Numbered from the stretch's first letter, positions 43,160-54,136 are shown. The stretch: DNA of 64,000 nt from Phaeodactylum tricornutum CCAP 1055/1 (GCF_000150955.2 NC_011678.1:453518-517517); one strand, 5' to 3'. The notes: generated from the sequence alone by a model not told the origin. Translations and numbers: made by a program.

Positions 43160-44140
43160 CTAGGATAATAGCCCTTCGAAGGTTTCCAGCGTGACTCCGG
43201 TTGCGGGGTTGTCACCAAGCTCCTGCAAGATCAAATTGGCTCCGGTGAAATCTTCCTGTGCCGTGTACGAACTCTTGGTCACGATGCAGGCAATCCCTGC
43301 AGCTTTCGCCGCTCCCCAACCAATCCCACTGTCTTCCACAATTACACACCGGGATTTGTCCAAACCCATTTCGTCTACCGCCATGTTGTATACATCCGGA
43401 GCGGGCTTCTTGTTCTCCACCATGTCCCCCGCAAAAATACGAAACCGTTTTGCGCGGTCCGCTCCCATTAGAGTATGGACCAAATTTCTGACCGCCTTTT
43501 CGTTGCTGGTCGAACAGACAGCTAGTTGAATGTCGCCGGCAATGGCTTCATCAATAATGCGCAAGACTCCCGGTCGTAAAGGAATGCTTTTCGCATTGAT
43601 CATATCCATAAAGATGTCCGTCTTGCGCATATGCAGTTCTTTTACTTTTTCTGAACGAACGTTTTCTGGAATGCTTTCCGGCCAACCAACGTTGTTCCAG
43701 TGCGCCGTCATTCGTTCCTTGCCACCGCCAGTCTCCAACAACTTTCCGTACAGATCGACATCCCACACCGTGTCCAGTTTGTTTTCCGCAAAGGCTTGAT
43801 TAAACGCTGGACGGTGTCCGTCCCGTTCCGTGTCGGCCAAAACACCATCCATATCCCACAAAATCGCCTCGAGCTTGGCGTTGAGTGAGAAGGATCTGTA
43901 CAAGGCGTCAAGAGACCGGAGCTGTTAGTTCAATGAAAAATTTGTAGAAATTGCCGAGTAAGATAATGCGCTCGGTGCGGATCGGATTGCCGATCCACCG
44001 ATGGAAATAGGTCGGCGTCAGTTTTGCCCCTACCTTTTACAGAGAGCTTTTTTGGACACGACGGACTTCGTTGAAGAGAGAAACGCCGCGCATGACGTCA
44101 AAATGAGGGCCAAGAGACCCATAACACGAACGGACGCCAT
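43160..44140 (-). CDS. CbbY-like HAD hydrolase with plastid-type presequence
   Basis: Two exons, 44140-44034 and 43895-43160; the 138-bp intron splits an AGA codon (AG/A), giving 280 residues. Exon 1 encodes a signal peptide, MASVRVMGLLALILTSCAAF, ending in the diatom A-A-F plastid junction; the enzyme begins in exon 2. The HAD motifs are ILWDMDGVLADTE (nucleophile Asp and acid/base Asp), VCSTSN (motif II), NKKPAPDVYNMA (motif III Lys) and VIVEDSGIGWGAAKAAG (motif IV). GGGKERM in the cap fits the CbbY/phosphoglycolate-phosphatase-like group. CbbY removes the Rubisco inhibitor xylulose-1,5-bisphosphate in red-type plastids, which makes it the leading candidate; other sugar phosphates are possible. 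Confidence 0.85.
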
Positions 44141-44767
44141 GGTAAAGTTGCGGGGAATTGTTTCTCATAGTTAACGAAAACAGATCGATCGGAGCACTCG
44201 ATGTCACTATTGCCAAAACGGAATCACGAGATGGATGATGGGGAAAACGTCACATGCAGTGACGGGTATATCCCGACAAAGATTGTTTGTCCGGATCAAT
44301 AAGCAAAATTGATATAGATGCCGCTCGCTGGCAGTCTAGCCAGCGGAAGCATGCCAGACGCTTGAGGGAAAGCCGCGTGCGCAAAGCCACATTCGCTGGG
44401 GCATCTCCGGACGGTACAAAAAAAGATGGCGGAATTGTTCATAACGTGATCGACGTACGAGAGTGTTTCGTAGTGTCCAGTTTAGCTTCCTCCGTATCTA
44501 TCCACGTAAGTGTAAAAGAGTAGACGAGGTATGATACGGCTTGCCTTGCTGCGAGGCATCCAAATAGAATCGCCCGAGGATGAGTAAACTGTTATCCCTG
44601 TCTGAATCGATGATTGACAAACGCATTCAAGTAACTTTTCATTTTTGGCTGAGGGCATTATTCGGAGCAAGCTCTTTTTATTACTTTTGATACCATCGGA
44701 TTTCTGAACTCAACCGTTTCCCATCTATCACCTTGTTTTCTTTTCACAGCCAGATTGCGTGCGAACG
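44141..44767. other. Divergent intergenic region, 627 bp
   Basis: It lies between the CbbY-like and dual-specificity phosphatase starts. One ORF of 78 codons begins at TTG and has no supporting feature. Both promoters should lie here. Confidence 0.45.
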
Positions 44768-45766
44768 ATGAGTTTGATTCACCAAGCACCCGTGGTCGTA
44801 CAAGGGCGCCGACCGGGCCTATACCTGGGCGGCAAGGCTGACGCCAAAGACCGCGACAAGCTCGAGCGCTACAATGTAACACATATTTTGAATATGACGA
44901 CGAGCAAGGAAGTTAATATTAAGGTGAGTTGGAGGAATGGGACAGTTTTTGTCGTACGATGATCATCTTTTGAGAACGCAACTGACCTTGATGATGTTGT
45001 TTGTTGCACGAGATTGTTGCAGGCTGGGGTTCCTAATTTCTTCGAATCCTCCGGACGCTTTGTGTACAAGCGCATCGCCGTACTGGACGCGCCTACCAGT
45101 GTATCCGATTTGGCGGAGCGGTCGGACGAAATTGTGGGCTTCATCGCCAAAGGACTGCATCACGGAAGCGTGCTCGTTCATTGCCAACGTGGCGTTTCTC
45201 GATCGACCACCGCGGTACTGCTCTATCTCATGAGGTACGTTTCTGTTAACGTTTGCCAATTGTCGTCGGAGCTGTTTGTCTGCTTTCTTGGTTTCTCACG
45301 ACTACCTAGTGCTTGAATATTCCGTAGACGCCTAGGTATGCCTCTCTCGCAAGCTTTGACGTTGGTGCAACGTCGACGGCCACAAGCGGCACCGATACCG
45401 GCATTCGTTACCTTTCTGGAAGAGTACGAAGTGGGATTACGCGAAACAGGGGTAGTTTCGAGTACGTCAAGCGGTGCGAAGCGTCCAGCTGGGGCGGCTC
45501 AGCCCAGTGGCCCGACCGCAAAAAGGCCTTTGGTAGGTCCGGTATTTCGCTGTAGCCGTGACGATGTTGTGCACGAGGCAGAAATGGACCAGCGGTCGAT
45601 GGATCCAGAAACAGGGTCGAGCCACAAAGCAGAGAAACTGGATGGTACTGGAGAGGAAATCACCGGCAAGATGGTGGGGCCGATCGGCCGTCCAGCATCC
45701 GCTAATGATGCTCTGAAGGAATACGTTCCGCGGCGCATTGGTCCAACGATGCCGCCTGAACTGTAA
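44768..45766 (+). CDS. Dual-specificity protein phosphatase
   Basis: Three exons, 44768-44923, 45023-45234 and 45328-45766, with introns of 99 and 93 bp, give 268 residues. The second intron splits an AGA codon. The catalytic signature VHCQRGVSRSTT (HCxxGxxRS) lies near residue 110, followed by YLMRRLGMPLSQAL. Upstream, GLYLGGKADAKDR and YNVTHILNMT are the usual DSP opening. The general acid Asp is probably VLDAPTSV. It dephosphorylates Tyr and Ser/Thr, in MAP-kinase-like or other targets. The C-terminal 100 residues are Lys/Pro/Gly-rich and lack a known domain (KRPLVGPVF and KMVGPIGRPAS suggest a degenerate repeat). No targeting peptide was seen. Confidence 0.9.
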
Positions 45767-46389
45767 CTTTTTACTGTTAGTTCTGTCCCCGAAAAATCGA
45801 GAGCGACTGACTGGGAGTTGGCGTTTGCGGTAGCTCTCTCTTTGCGAAATATTTTGTTTTGTCGAGAAGGTGTCTATCTAGTTTCCAGAAATGTTCGAAA
45901 GAGACATTGCAATATATAGATATTCCCACTCTCTATAGCCAGAGGTAGATTGCCACTATGATTATTATTAGGACGACACAGTTAGGTAGCGAGACTTCAC
46001 GTGCCAGCAAATGCCACTCCTCGAGTTCCACGATTCCTGTTCGGGCGCCGAAAAAAATTCGGCCGCACCTCGGAGATGCACACGATTTCCCGGACGAGCG
46101 GCGATAGTTGCGTAGAGTATCGTGCTTTTTCTGAGGGGTCTGGCAGCCACACCACGCCGGCCACGTCGATTCCGAGCCTGCCCGGAGTTCGGGCAATCGT
46201 CACAGGCAGTCCTGCGCTGAGCTTCGGGCATTGGCAGGCTCTTCCCCGTCGTTCCTCCGTTCGACACAACATACGGGACGTCACGCCACGGCGAACCCGC
46301 CAACTCGTATACAGTAATGCCGACACCCAGTGTTTACAGAGTTGCTTTCCGAGTGACGGATCGATAGAAGTAACACCAATCCCATCAGT
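45767..46389. other. Intergenic, 623 bp, GC-rich with overlapping ORFs
   Basis: From about 45990 to 46390 long ORFs are open on both strands, but none shows a recognisable domain or consistent start and splice structure. They look like a by-product of high GC. Confidence 0.4.
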
Positions 46390-47678
46390 ATGGCACAGAC
46401 ACACGCATCGTATCATTCCTTCCGGAGCACGGAAGTTACCGAGGCATCCGCACTGAATCCCGGGAGGAAGGCGCACGCTGCAGAGTCGCGGTCGCCCCGG
46501 ACCCCAGGCCGTTCCGTGGTGCGCCGGGGCGTCGCGGTGCTGCTCGGCGTCGCCGTCGTAGCAGGGATATGGTCTCCCCACGCCTTGGGGACGATTCCTA
46601 CCGCGAGAGAAGCCGCCTTGGCGGAAAGCCTCGAAGTGCCCTTGTGGGGCAATGTACGCAAAATCCGTGACGCCCAAAACTTGGCCGATCACTACCAAAA
46701 ATCCCTCTTGCTCCAGTCGGGACAAATGAAGCACGTTCTGAAAAAGATTGAGAAAAAGGGAAGCATTGACGACTATGCGAAACCACCAGAGGGCTGTGAA
46801 GCCACCGTTGTCATTGTCCGACGTAAGTCGCTACGTGCCACTTCAGCGTCGCACGCCTCTGATTACAATCCAGCCGTATCCACGTACATTCCTACACCTG
46901 TCTTTCTCGTGGGCTCTAGTATCACTCACACGGTTCGTCTTTCCGTTTACTAGATTGCGAAAAAGGCAACATACGGGAGCATTGCAATTACGCCGGATAC
47001 GAAAGATCCGTGTACCTATCGACCCTTTTTGGTGACGCCGGTGAGCGTTGGCCGGCCCCATCCTTCATTTTTGCCATGAGTCCGGGCGGACGGCACAAGA
47101 AGCGCAAGATGAACTTTCGCGAAATCGAAACCGTCGGGCCCTTGTCTGATAAGATCGGCGTCCCCGTTGACTACTCCTACAGCGAAAAGACGGTCAACAA
47201 GATGGCCGCGGAAATATTGACCTTTTTGCAAACTGGTGCCCTTTGCGGCAAGGTGGCCCTGATTAGTTGGAAACATAGCAACATTGGACACTTGGCGCAT
47301 CATTTGGGATGCGGCCCCAGCGAGGGATGTCCACTGGATTACCGTGGACATTCATTTGATAACGCCTGGCAACTCAAGTTCGTCTACCAGGAATCGCTTC
47401 ATTCGGTGCGCAAGGATTTAAAGCTGCGGAACCAAAAACCCTCCTGGCATGTCTTTGGCTCCGTGCAGCCTGAAGGATTTGATCCCCTCGCATTTTCCAA
47501 GCGCATGGGCGATTACCCGCTGAATGGAACCGCCCACGGAGCCCGCTGGCAGAACGCGGCCGTCAATATTCCCGAACGCAAACATCTCCGCGATACGCAG
47601 TCCTGGAAGGACTTGCTAGATGGGGAGTGGCCAACAGATACTACCCGAACAAGCAAAGTTCGGGGTGACCATTTCTAG
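46390..47678 (+). CDS. Membrane-anchored histidine-phosphatase-like protein
   Basis: Two exons, 46390-46822 and 46954-47678, are joined over a 131-bp intron to give 385 residues. The intron splits the catalytic His codon (C/AT), rebuilding VVIVRHCEKG, the RH(G/C)E motif of the histidine phosphatase (phosphoglycerate-mutase-like) superfamily. A hydrophobic segment at ~45-65 (VAVLLGVAVVAGIW) after a basic N-terminus predicts a type II membrane anchor. Downstream, YERSVYLSTLFG fits the helix after the catalytic loop. ALISWKHSNIGHLAHHLG holds the second catalytic His (motif xxWxH). The substrate cannot be told; known relatives act on phosphosugars, nucleotides or proteins. Confidence 0.78.
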
Positions 47679-47875
47679 AAGTTTTACATGACGCGGAGGT
47701 CGATTTGTTAGAACCACGACGCACTTTGTCGCCAGCGTCCTAGCATGCCACATTATATGTACAATACAAGAACTGCGACAACACACCGTACCACGTGAAT
47801 ATCATACACTTTATAAAAATATAAATCGTAAACACCGCAAACAGCAGCTGCCTTCTGTGAAGGAAAATATGTGCT

Positions 47876-49714
47876 CTACATTGCGAAGCAATAGAAAAGC
47901 GCCAGTAAGGTAATCGCCAGGAGAAGAACAATGCTGCGGTCGCCAGTAGATCGGAGGACTACGAGAATGCTTTCCGACCAAGAAGGCCTTTCCTTTTCGA
48001 AGCAATATGGCACTGGCCAGGATTTGCCTCTTACAATTCCGCGAGAGACCCCTTCACAAGCGTAATACCGATTGGTCTTTTGCCATTTGGGTTTCCAAAA
48101 CGGATTCCATTTTGAGAAAAAGCCGTTTGATTCGTTCACTTCGTCATTGGAAGGCATCATGGAGCCTGGCCAGACCAAGTCTGAACCGGTGGACAACTCG
48201 CGACGTTTCGTCGCAACCAGATCATTGGTAGTTACGATCCCAGGTACGTACGGATCGTGGATCGGTTGCAAAGTTCCAGGAAACGTATTTTCACGCTTGT
48301 AACGGGACATGGGCAAGGGTCGACCTTTGGTAACACGCACGTTGTCGAACACAATCCCATCAATTTTATTGTCTTCGTGTCCTAGCAAGACCCCAGGCGA
48401 CATTTTGGGATTGTTGATTTGGATATCTATCAACGTGATATTCCGATACGTGCTTTCCTGTACAATGTGGCATTTGGCTGTTGGTGACATGGGCCAACAG
48501 AGGCTGCAAGGGTTGGGATGACAGGGATTGCTTGCGTCAGCCTGTTGCGCTGGGCCGATCCAAATAGGCCACTGGCTCGGAGATTCCATAGTTATGTTTT
48601 GGTACACAATGTTTTCCACGACCCCGCGGGTCAGATTACGTTTAACCCACCAAGCATTGGGACGGGCAAACTTCATGTAAATGCCCTTAACCGGACGGTG
48701 CAGGTAGCTGTCCTTGAAGGTAATGTTGCTAACAGTTGATCCCAAAATCGATCCTATTACAAAACCCAGTCCAGTCGCGTTTAAACGTTCAAAAGTCATA
48801 TTGGTTGAGCGATGACCGTCAAAGAAGTTGTCTTTGACGGATATACAATCGTCCTGTACCCAGATGTCAACGTCGTGAACGTGCACATTGTGGCCAGACA
48901 CGTCAATCTATATGGTTGCAGAACAAGCATAAAGTGTTAGTCAGTATGTGACGACGTATCAGCGCAGTAAATACATCATGCAACACAAGGTGGACTCCCA
49001 AGGGCACGTCGACAGACGTTCATAAAGAAGGTAAGAAAACCGTATTCCACTCACCCCGTCTGTATTGAACGCAGTCAAGTCCACCCAATTGTGCCCATCC
49101 ATTGTCGTCCGTCGCGCAACAATACTGATATCACGGATAACAACTCCGTCAGCTCCTTCTAAATACAGGGTATGATACGGCGAGTCCTGAAGAATGATTC
49201 GTTCAATCAACAGATTCTTTGTTCGATTAAATAAGAGCAAACGGGGTCGATTTTCGCCAAGCTGTATGTAGCCGATCATGGGAACACCCCAGTACTGCGG
49301 TCCGCGGCCATCAATCAAGCCACGCCCGGAACTGGACTTGCTGGTAATGGTAATGTTGCTGGAATTGTCTATTTGTAGACAACTCGGAAACGGCGGCGGG
49401 CCCTCGTCGATGGCCAAATCGGCCCGTTCAAAACGAAGGACTCCGTCGAGCTGAATAACAGCATCATGAAGGCCATTTGTGATGATACCGTGGTGTACGT
49501 GAAAGGTGTACCCTTCTGGTATCACCAGAGTATTCCCGGACACGTTGTGTTTCAGAACGCGCGATAACAAGGCCGAATTGAACTGGCAGATTTCGAATGA
49601 TTCGTCAAAGGGAATCGCTCCAAAGTCCAGACGAAAGTCCACAATCTTAGCTGATCCAAACTGAATCGCCAGAGCAAAGAACAGCAGCCTTAAAATGGCT
49701 TTGATCATGTTCAT
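47876..49714 (-). CDS. GH28-type (polygalacturonase-like) protein, secreted and membrane-anchored
   Basis: Two exons, 49714-49055 and 48907-47876, joined in phase 0 over a 147-bp intron give 563 residues. The splice restores FNTDGIDVSG, the first GH28 motif; QDDCISVK follows as the second. The third motif reads GLGFVIGS where polygalacturonases have GHGxSxGS, so the active-site His is replaced by Leu. RIK reads YMK. The N-terminal LRLLFFALAIQFGSA is a signal peptide. The last 20 residues are a hydrophobic helix (VLLLAITLLALFYCFAM) with no cytosolic tail, compatible with a membrane or GPI anchor. A right-handed beta-helix is expected. The substrate probably differs from pectin, or the protein binds rather than cuts. 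Confidence 0.85.
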
Positions 49715-50271
49715 CGTAAAGACAGCTACGAAAGGAGAAAGTCGAACGGATATGTTCCGTGAAAGTCGCCGGGAACCAGGCGAACCGCGACCGAATCAAT
49801 TAGAAGGTTTTATCCGAACATCACAGGTCCATCACCGCGTCAAGACGCGTAGACGTTGGGAGTGTCCAAAAACAGAGGACGTGCGTTACGATGCATTTTT
49901 GGTGTAAAAGTTTAAGTTGCAAATTCAAAAACACATTGGGCACTTTGTTTCCCGGGTTCGAAATCGATGCTTTCTGTTAAATGTAAACGGATGAAATGCG
50001 AGGAATTGGTCGTAGCGGTACTCCCTCATAAAAAGTACGATATGACGTATTTCTGTTTCAATATATATCCATCGTGACCACGGGTTCAGGATTGTGATTG
50101 TCCGTCCATAAATAAAGATTTGGCTTTCTTGCTGATATGTCCAGGCGAGAATCCGTGGAACATTTGTCAAAACAGCGAGGTCTTCCCGTATGAGAAGGCA
50201 AAAAAGTATGACACAGTGCGTCTCTGATCTCGCAACCAAGTCCAGGAGACCAGAGCACTATCGAATCATAA
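49715..50271. other. Divergent promoter region, 557 bp
   Basis: It lies between the GH28-like and GMC oxidoreductase start codons. Only short chance ORFs were seen. Confidence 0.45.
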
Positions 50272-52710
50272 ATGGACCACACAACACCGACGACGTTTCT
50301 GTTCTTGAGGCCACATCCACTTGAAACCTTGCTTGGTGTTCATAGCATGGGACCCAACGCGGCCGAAGACGCCGAGGCAACGGCTTTATTGCCGAGGCGA
50401 AAAGGGAACGAGATCGGTTCCTATCAATACCCGACAGCCCCTTCGTCAACGCTGGAAGAGGGCCATTACTCGTCGCCTGAGAGTAATGGCAGCAGAAGTG
50501 ATGGTAGGGATCATGCCGTTCATTTTTCTTTTACGAGGCGCGACATTTCGAACAAATTTGTTGAAGAATCCTGGTGTAATCGTTTGGGAAGGTCATGCCT
50601 TTCGTGGACTTTGCTCCTGATCTTTTTCATTCTTGTTTTTGAAGGATGTCTTATATACCTTTCTTATCGAACGATGTCTCCAGCGGCCGTGCCAATGTTA
50701 AATCTGTATGATTATATTGTTGTGGGTGGTGGTCCCTCTGGTATAATTGCAGCGACAAAGCTTGCACAATCCTTTCCGACACTTCAGATATTACTGCTCG
50801 AGTCCGGGACCGACAGTCAAAGTTCAGTTCTCAAACAACAATCTATACTAAAAGAAGGTGCAACAGTCTCCGCGGCCGAATCTGGTAGCACACTTTGGCA
50901 AGAGGACGCTTACCAACTCAACAAATTTGACGTGCCACTACTGTGGAGCGGCGTCGCAAGCAGTCGAGGTAGACGGGACGTCCTACATCTGCAAGCCCCG
51001 TCTTGGTCCTCCTCGCATCACTGGCCCATAGATAAAACACTTATGGGGCGTGGTCTAGGCGGATCCGGGCTGCACAACGCAATGATTTACGTCCGTTCGC
51101 TGCCGACCGATTTGGAAGCGTGGAATGTTACGGGGTGGACCTACGACGATATTCTACCCCACTACGTGGCATTGGAGCAATACGTAGAGGATCACATACC
51201 GTCACAGCCTTTTTGGACAAACGATCAAGGATCCACAATTTCGAAGGCAAACTGGCGCGGTACTACTGGTCCGATACGAACTATACCTGCCGGTAGTGCG
51301 GTGGACGCCTTAGCACCGCTCTTCGTACAATCGGCAGTTATAAGTGGCGAACGGTTAGCCAAGCGTGGCTTCAATCACCCTAGCCCGGCGGCTCGTCTTG
51401 GTGCAGGGTACTACGAATTCAATATTCGGCATGGTGTTCGCGACTCGGTTGCGCACGCCTTGCTCGGAGGACATAAGGCAGTACCAAGGAATCTGATAGT
51501 TCGTACAGGTCTGACTGTTACGAGAGTGACAACCAAGCCGAGGCGGAACGAAGTACCGCGAGTGACAGGCATAGAGTATTTTCATAGTGCAACTGGACGG
51601 ATGGGGAAATTTTTGCTGCGTTCGGATGATGTTTCCGAAGTTATCCTGGCGACGGGTGCCATTATGACTCCTCAATTGTTGGCCAACACTGGTATAAGAC
51701 CTGGAGGATCTGTTGTACACCTTCCAGGCGTGGGTCGGAATTTGCAAGATCACCCCGTAGTGGCACTCAAATTTAAACTGGTCGCAGAAATGGAGCAGGA
51801 CGCCTCTTCAATTTATACTCTTGGAGATGAAATGGAAGACTACGTCTTATCTGTGGCTGGTTTGGAAGATGGCCAAGCTAAGCATAAGAAGCTCTCCAAC
51901 TCAAGTCTCTCTTTGCAGCAAGCTTTGTACAGTCGTCTTGGCACACTGGGAACGGCCGGATTTTCGGCGGGCGCGTTTTTGCAGTCACCATTCGCCAAGC
52001 ACGATGTTCCCGATCTTCAAGTGACCGTATTTCCTCGCGAAATAGAGCCGCATGTGACTCGAAAACAAAACGCCAACGAACGAGCCCAAATGCGGTGCCG
52101 GTCTATGCTGATCACGGTCGCGCTACTACAACCGGACGCTCGGTACCAGGTTGAACCACTGTTGTCGGATTTGACTTCAGCCAACGAAATCTTTGAGCAG
52201 ACTGCTGAGACAGAGCGATCAATGAACGCATCTGAATCGTCCGTTCCGTTAACACATTATCTTGGATACAATCTGCCATCCATTGAGCTGCCGGCAGGCC
52301 GATCAGAATATTTGTCTAAACGAGATGTGCGAGTATTGGCGTGGGGAATAGAGCGTGTTCGTGCAATCCAAAAGATGCCACCATTATCGCAGGCGACCGG
52401 CGATGAGCTGGTTCCTGGTGCCGAGCTAGTCGGTGAGTATTTGGAAAATCATATTCGGGTTGAAAGTATGCCCAACAGTCACTGGGTCGGGTCGACTAAA
52501 ATGGGCCCAGACAGTGATACTTTGGCTGTTGTCAACGAGCGACTAGCCGTACGCGGAGTACAAGGACTGCGGATTGTGGATGCCGGGGTTATTCCTCAGG
52601 TTCCGAATGGCAATACGCACAGTACGGTATGTGTTGTAGCTAGTCGTGGCGCCGAACTCATTGAGCAAGATCGACGGAAGGCAAGCCAGCAATCCAATAA
52701 TCCAAACTGA
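50272..52710 (+). CDS. GMC-family FAD oxidoreductase, membrane-anchored
   Basis: Single exon, 812 residues, ATG at 50272. A cytosolic N-terminal region of ~105 residues precedes one membrane segment (~109-131, LLLIFFILVFEGCLIYL). The catalytic part begins YDYIVVGGGPSGIIAATKLA (the FAD dinucleotide-binding motif), then LMGRGLGGSGLHNAMIYVR (GMC signature 1) and ILATGAIMTPQLLANTGI (signature 2). The C-terminus has NSHWVGSTKMGP and VPNGNTHSTVCVVASRGAEL, placing the catalytic His pair. Closest in form to choline/alcohol dehydrogenases; the substrate is an alcohol or sugar of unknown kind. The domain is predicted luminal or extracellular (type II). It is about 200 residues longer than bacterial relatives owing to the anchor and a loop. 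Confidence 0.9.
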   Translation: MDHTTPTTFLFLRPHPLETLLGVHSMGPNAAEDAEATALLPRRKGNEIGSYQYPTAPSSTLEEGHYSSPESNGSRSDGRDHAVHFSFTRRDISNKFVEESWCNRLGRSCLSWTLLLIFFILVFEGCLIYLSYRTMSPAAVPMLNLYDYIVVGGGPSGIIAATKLAQSFPTLQILLLESGTDSQSSVLKQQSILKEGATVSAAESGSTLWQEDAYQLNKFDVPLLWSGVASSRGRRDVLHLQAPSWSSSHHWPIDKTLMGRGLGGSGLHNAMIYVRSLPTDLEAWNVTGWTYDDILPHYVALEQYVEDHIPSQPFWTNDQGSTISKANWRGTTGPIRTIPAGSAVDALAPLFVQSAVISGERLAKRGFNHPSPAARLGAGYYEFNIRHGVRDSVAHALLGGHKAVPRNLIVRTGLTVTRVTTKPRRNEVPRVTGIEYFHSATGRMGKFLLRSDDVSEVILATGAIMTPQLLANTGIRPGGSVVHLPGVGRNLQDHPVVALKFKLVAEMEQDASSIYTLGDEMEDYVLSVAGLEDGQAKHKKLSNSSLSLQQALYSRLGTLGTAGFSAGAFLQSPFAKHDVPDLQVTVFPREIEPHVTRKQNANERAQMRCRSMLITVALLQPDARYQVEPLLSDLTSANEIFEQTAETERSMNASESSVPLTHYLGYNLPSIELPAGRSEYLSKRDVRVLAWGIERVRAIQKMPPLSQATGDELVPGAELVGEYLENHIRVESMPNSHWVGSTKMGPDSDTLAVVNERLAVRGVQGLRIVDAGVIPQVPNGNTHSTVCVVASRGAELIEQDRRKASQQSNNPN

Positions 52711-52906
52711 CCGTAGAGATTGTCGTACTACGAGAGAATACCATTGCCCTCGTGGACATGCACGCCTACACTAACGCGACGACCTACCTCATTCATTTTC
52801 GTGTATAGTCAATGTTTCCCATCCGACGCGATTTCAACAGTTCATAAAAGTCAATACCGTGCAATACTATATTCCGACGTATATCATGCTTGATCTATTA
52901 TCTTAG

Positions 52907-54136
52907 CTACCATGCGCGCATGGGTCTTAACCGGGCTTTGCTGTTTCCCCGAGCCGAGATAGATTCTTTGTATTGGACACTCCGGGATGACGGAATGAAC
53001 GTAATGTGCTGTAAACCCGGCATGTCTGCGGCCAGTCGTCGCAAGCTTGCCTTCAGGGTCGACGTCAGCGAGAACTTTTCCTCGCGGGCTTTCCGCTTGT
53101 TGGTAGCCGCTTCCTTGTCCATGGACGTTAAGACGTCCCAAAGGTTGAAGACTTCGACTTGTTCCGGTTGCTCCGGAAGACGAGGATTGCGTTCACGAAG
53201 TTGTCGCCAGGTTGCCTCTAAATCTTCGTAATTGAAAAAGAGTGGAGTCTCGTGGCGACTTCCGCTCAAGACTTGTTTGATTAGCGGCAACGATTTGCGG
53301 AGGGTGGGGGCGTAAAAGACGGGGATTCCTACGTATCCCTCCATGTGCGCGTTTTGTTGCTGCATCGCAGTCTTGGACTGTGGCGTTTTCCGTTCCCGCT
53401 TGTCCCGACGTCGACCCAAATTGGTCCCTTCAATGGCCGAATTGCCCATGACGGCTGTCATGGCGTCTTGTGTGGCCGTGTCACCAAACAAACCTACCCG
53501 TTCCTTACCGATGCAGCGGGCGGCGTAGTACAGTTGTCGCTTCGGAGGCACGAGTTTGTACCGGAGGGCTCCACCTTCGGATGCCTTGATAGTTCCGTCG
53601 AGAGGATCCGGCGGTGCTCCCGTAACGAGACCACTGCCAAGGTTGGAGGCCTGACGCAGGGCCTTGGCGAGACTAAACGAGGTAACGCGGATGTCGACGT
53701 TTTGCATTTGCTCCATTTGTTTCATTTCACCGTGCACAGCCAAGGCATCGTCGGGATCCAGAAAGTAAAGGGCCACCGTACGATACTCGCTTTGTTCTTC
53801 CGAAATGGATTGTGGTTTGGTGCGACCTGCTCCCGTATTCTCCTGCACGACTTCGTTGAGATCCGAAAGCTTTTCCATACTCATGTAGGGACTCCCCCAG
53901 GCGGTAGTGACGGAAAACACCGGATGGCCGGCAATACGATCGTACGGAGAGGCTTTCGTGGCGGAACCAAAAGTCGAGGAAAGGTTCAAGACTTTGCGGC
54001 TTTGTCGCCATGCCTTGGAAGGAAGGGAGCGTGATACAGCCGCGGCGCGGGTGGGCGTCGCAGGCCGAGCAACCTCGACGGAAGCCGTGCCTTGACCGAC
54101 GAGCGACAAAAAGACGAGCATCGATACGCGCACCAT
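52907..54136 (-). CDS. Tic22-like plastid protein
   Basis: Single exon, 409 residues, ATG at 54136. MVRVSMLVFLSLVGQGTAS looks like a signal peptide, followed by a basic Ser/Ala/Arg/Pro-rich stretch like a transit peptide. HPVFSVTTAWGSPYMSME, VALYFLDPDDALAVHGEM, VTSFSLAKALRQA and GIPVFYAPTLR, then TPLFFNYEDLEATW, reproduce the two repeated halves of Tic22-type proteins, in which 'GvPVF.v' and 'L.F..ed...' elements alternate. Tic22 acts in the intermembrane space during protein import. Diatom plastids have several such proteins, so the specific role is inferred. It is convergent with the GMC gene and divergent from the BIG GEF. Confidence 0.8.
   Translation of the reverse strand: MVRVSMLVFLSLVGQGTASVEVARPATPTRAAAVSRSLPSKAWRQSRKVLNLSSTFGSATKASPYDRIAGHPVFSVTTAWGSPYMSMEKLSDLNEVVQENTGAGRTKPQSISEEQSEYRTVALYFLDPDDALAVHGEMKQMEQMQNVDIRVTSFSLAKALRQASNLGSGLVTGAPPDPLDGTIKASEGGALRYKLVPPKRQLYYAARCIGKERVGLFGDTATQDAMTAVMGNSAIEGTNLGRRRDKRERKTPQSKTAMQQQNAHMEGYVGIPVFYAPTLRKSLPLIKQVLSGSRHETPLFFNYEDLEATWRQLRERNPRLPEQPEQVEVFNLWDVLTSMDKEAATNKRKAREEKFSLTSTLKASLRRLAADMPGLQHITFIPSSRSVQYKESISARGNSKARLRPMRAW

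Noticed and set aside
44287-44523. Plus ORF of 78 codons between the CbbY-like and phosphatase genes
   Set aside because: It starts at TTG, has no domain, and lies in the expected divergent promoter.
45997-46734. Minus-strand ORF of 245 codons and overlapping ORFs on both strands
   Set aside because: It overlaps the first exon of the histidine-phosphatase gene, where the plus-strand frame is supported. The remainder has no recognisable motif and high GC explains the lack of stops.
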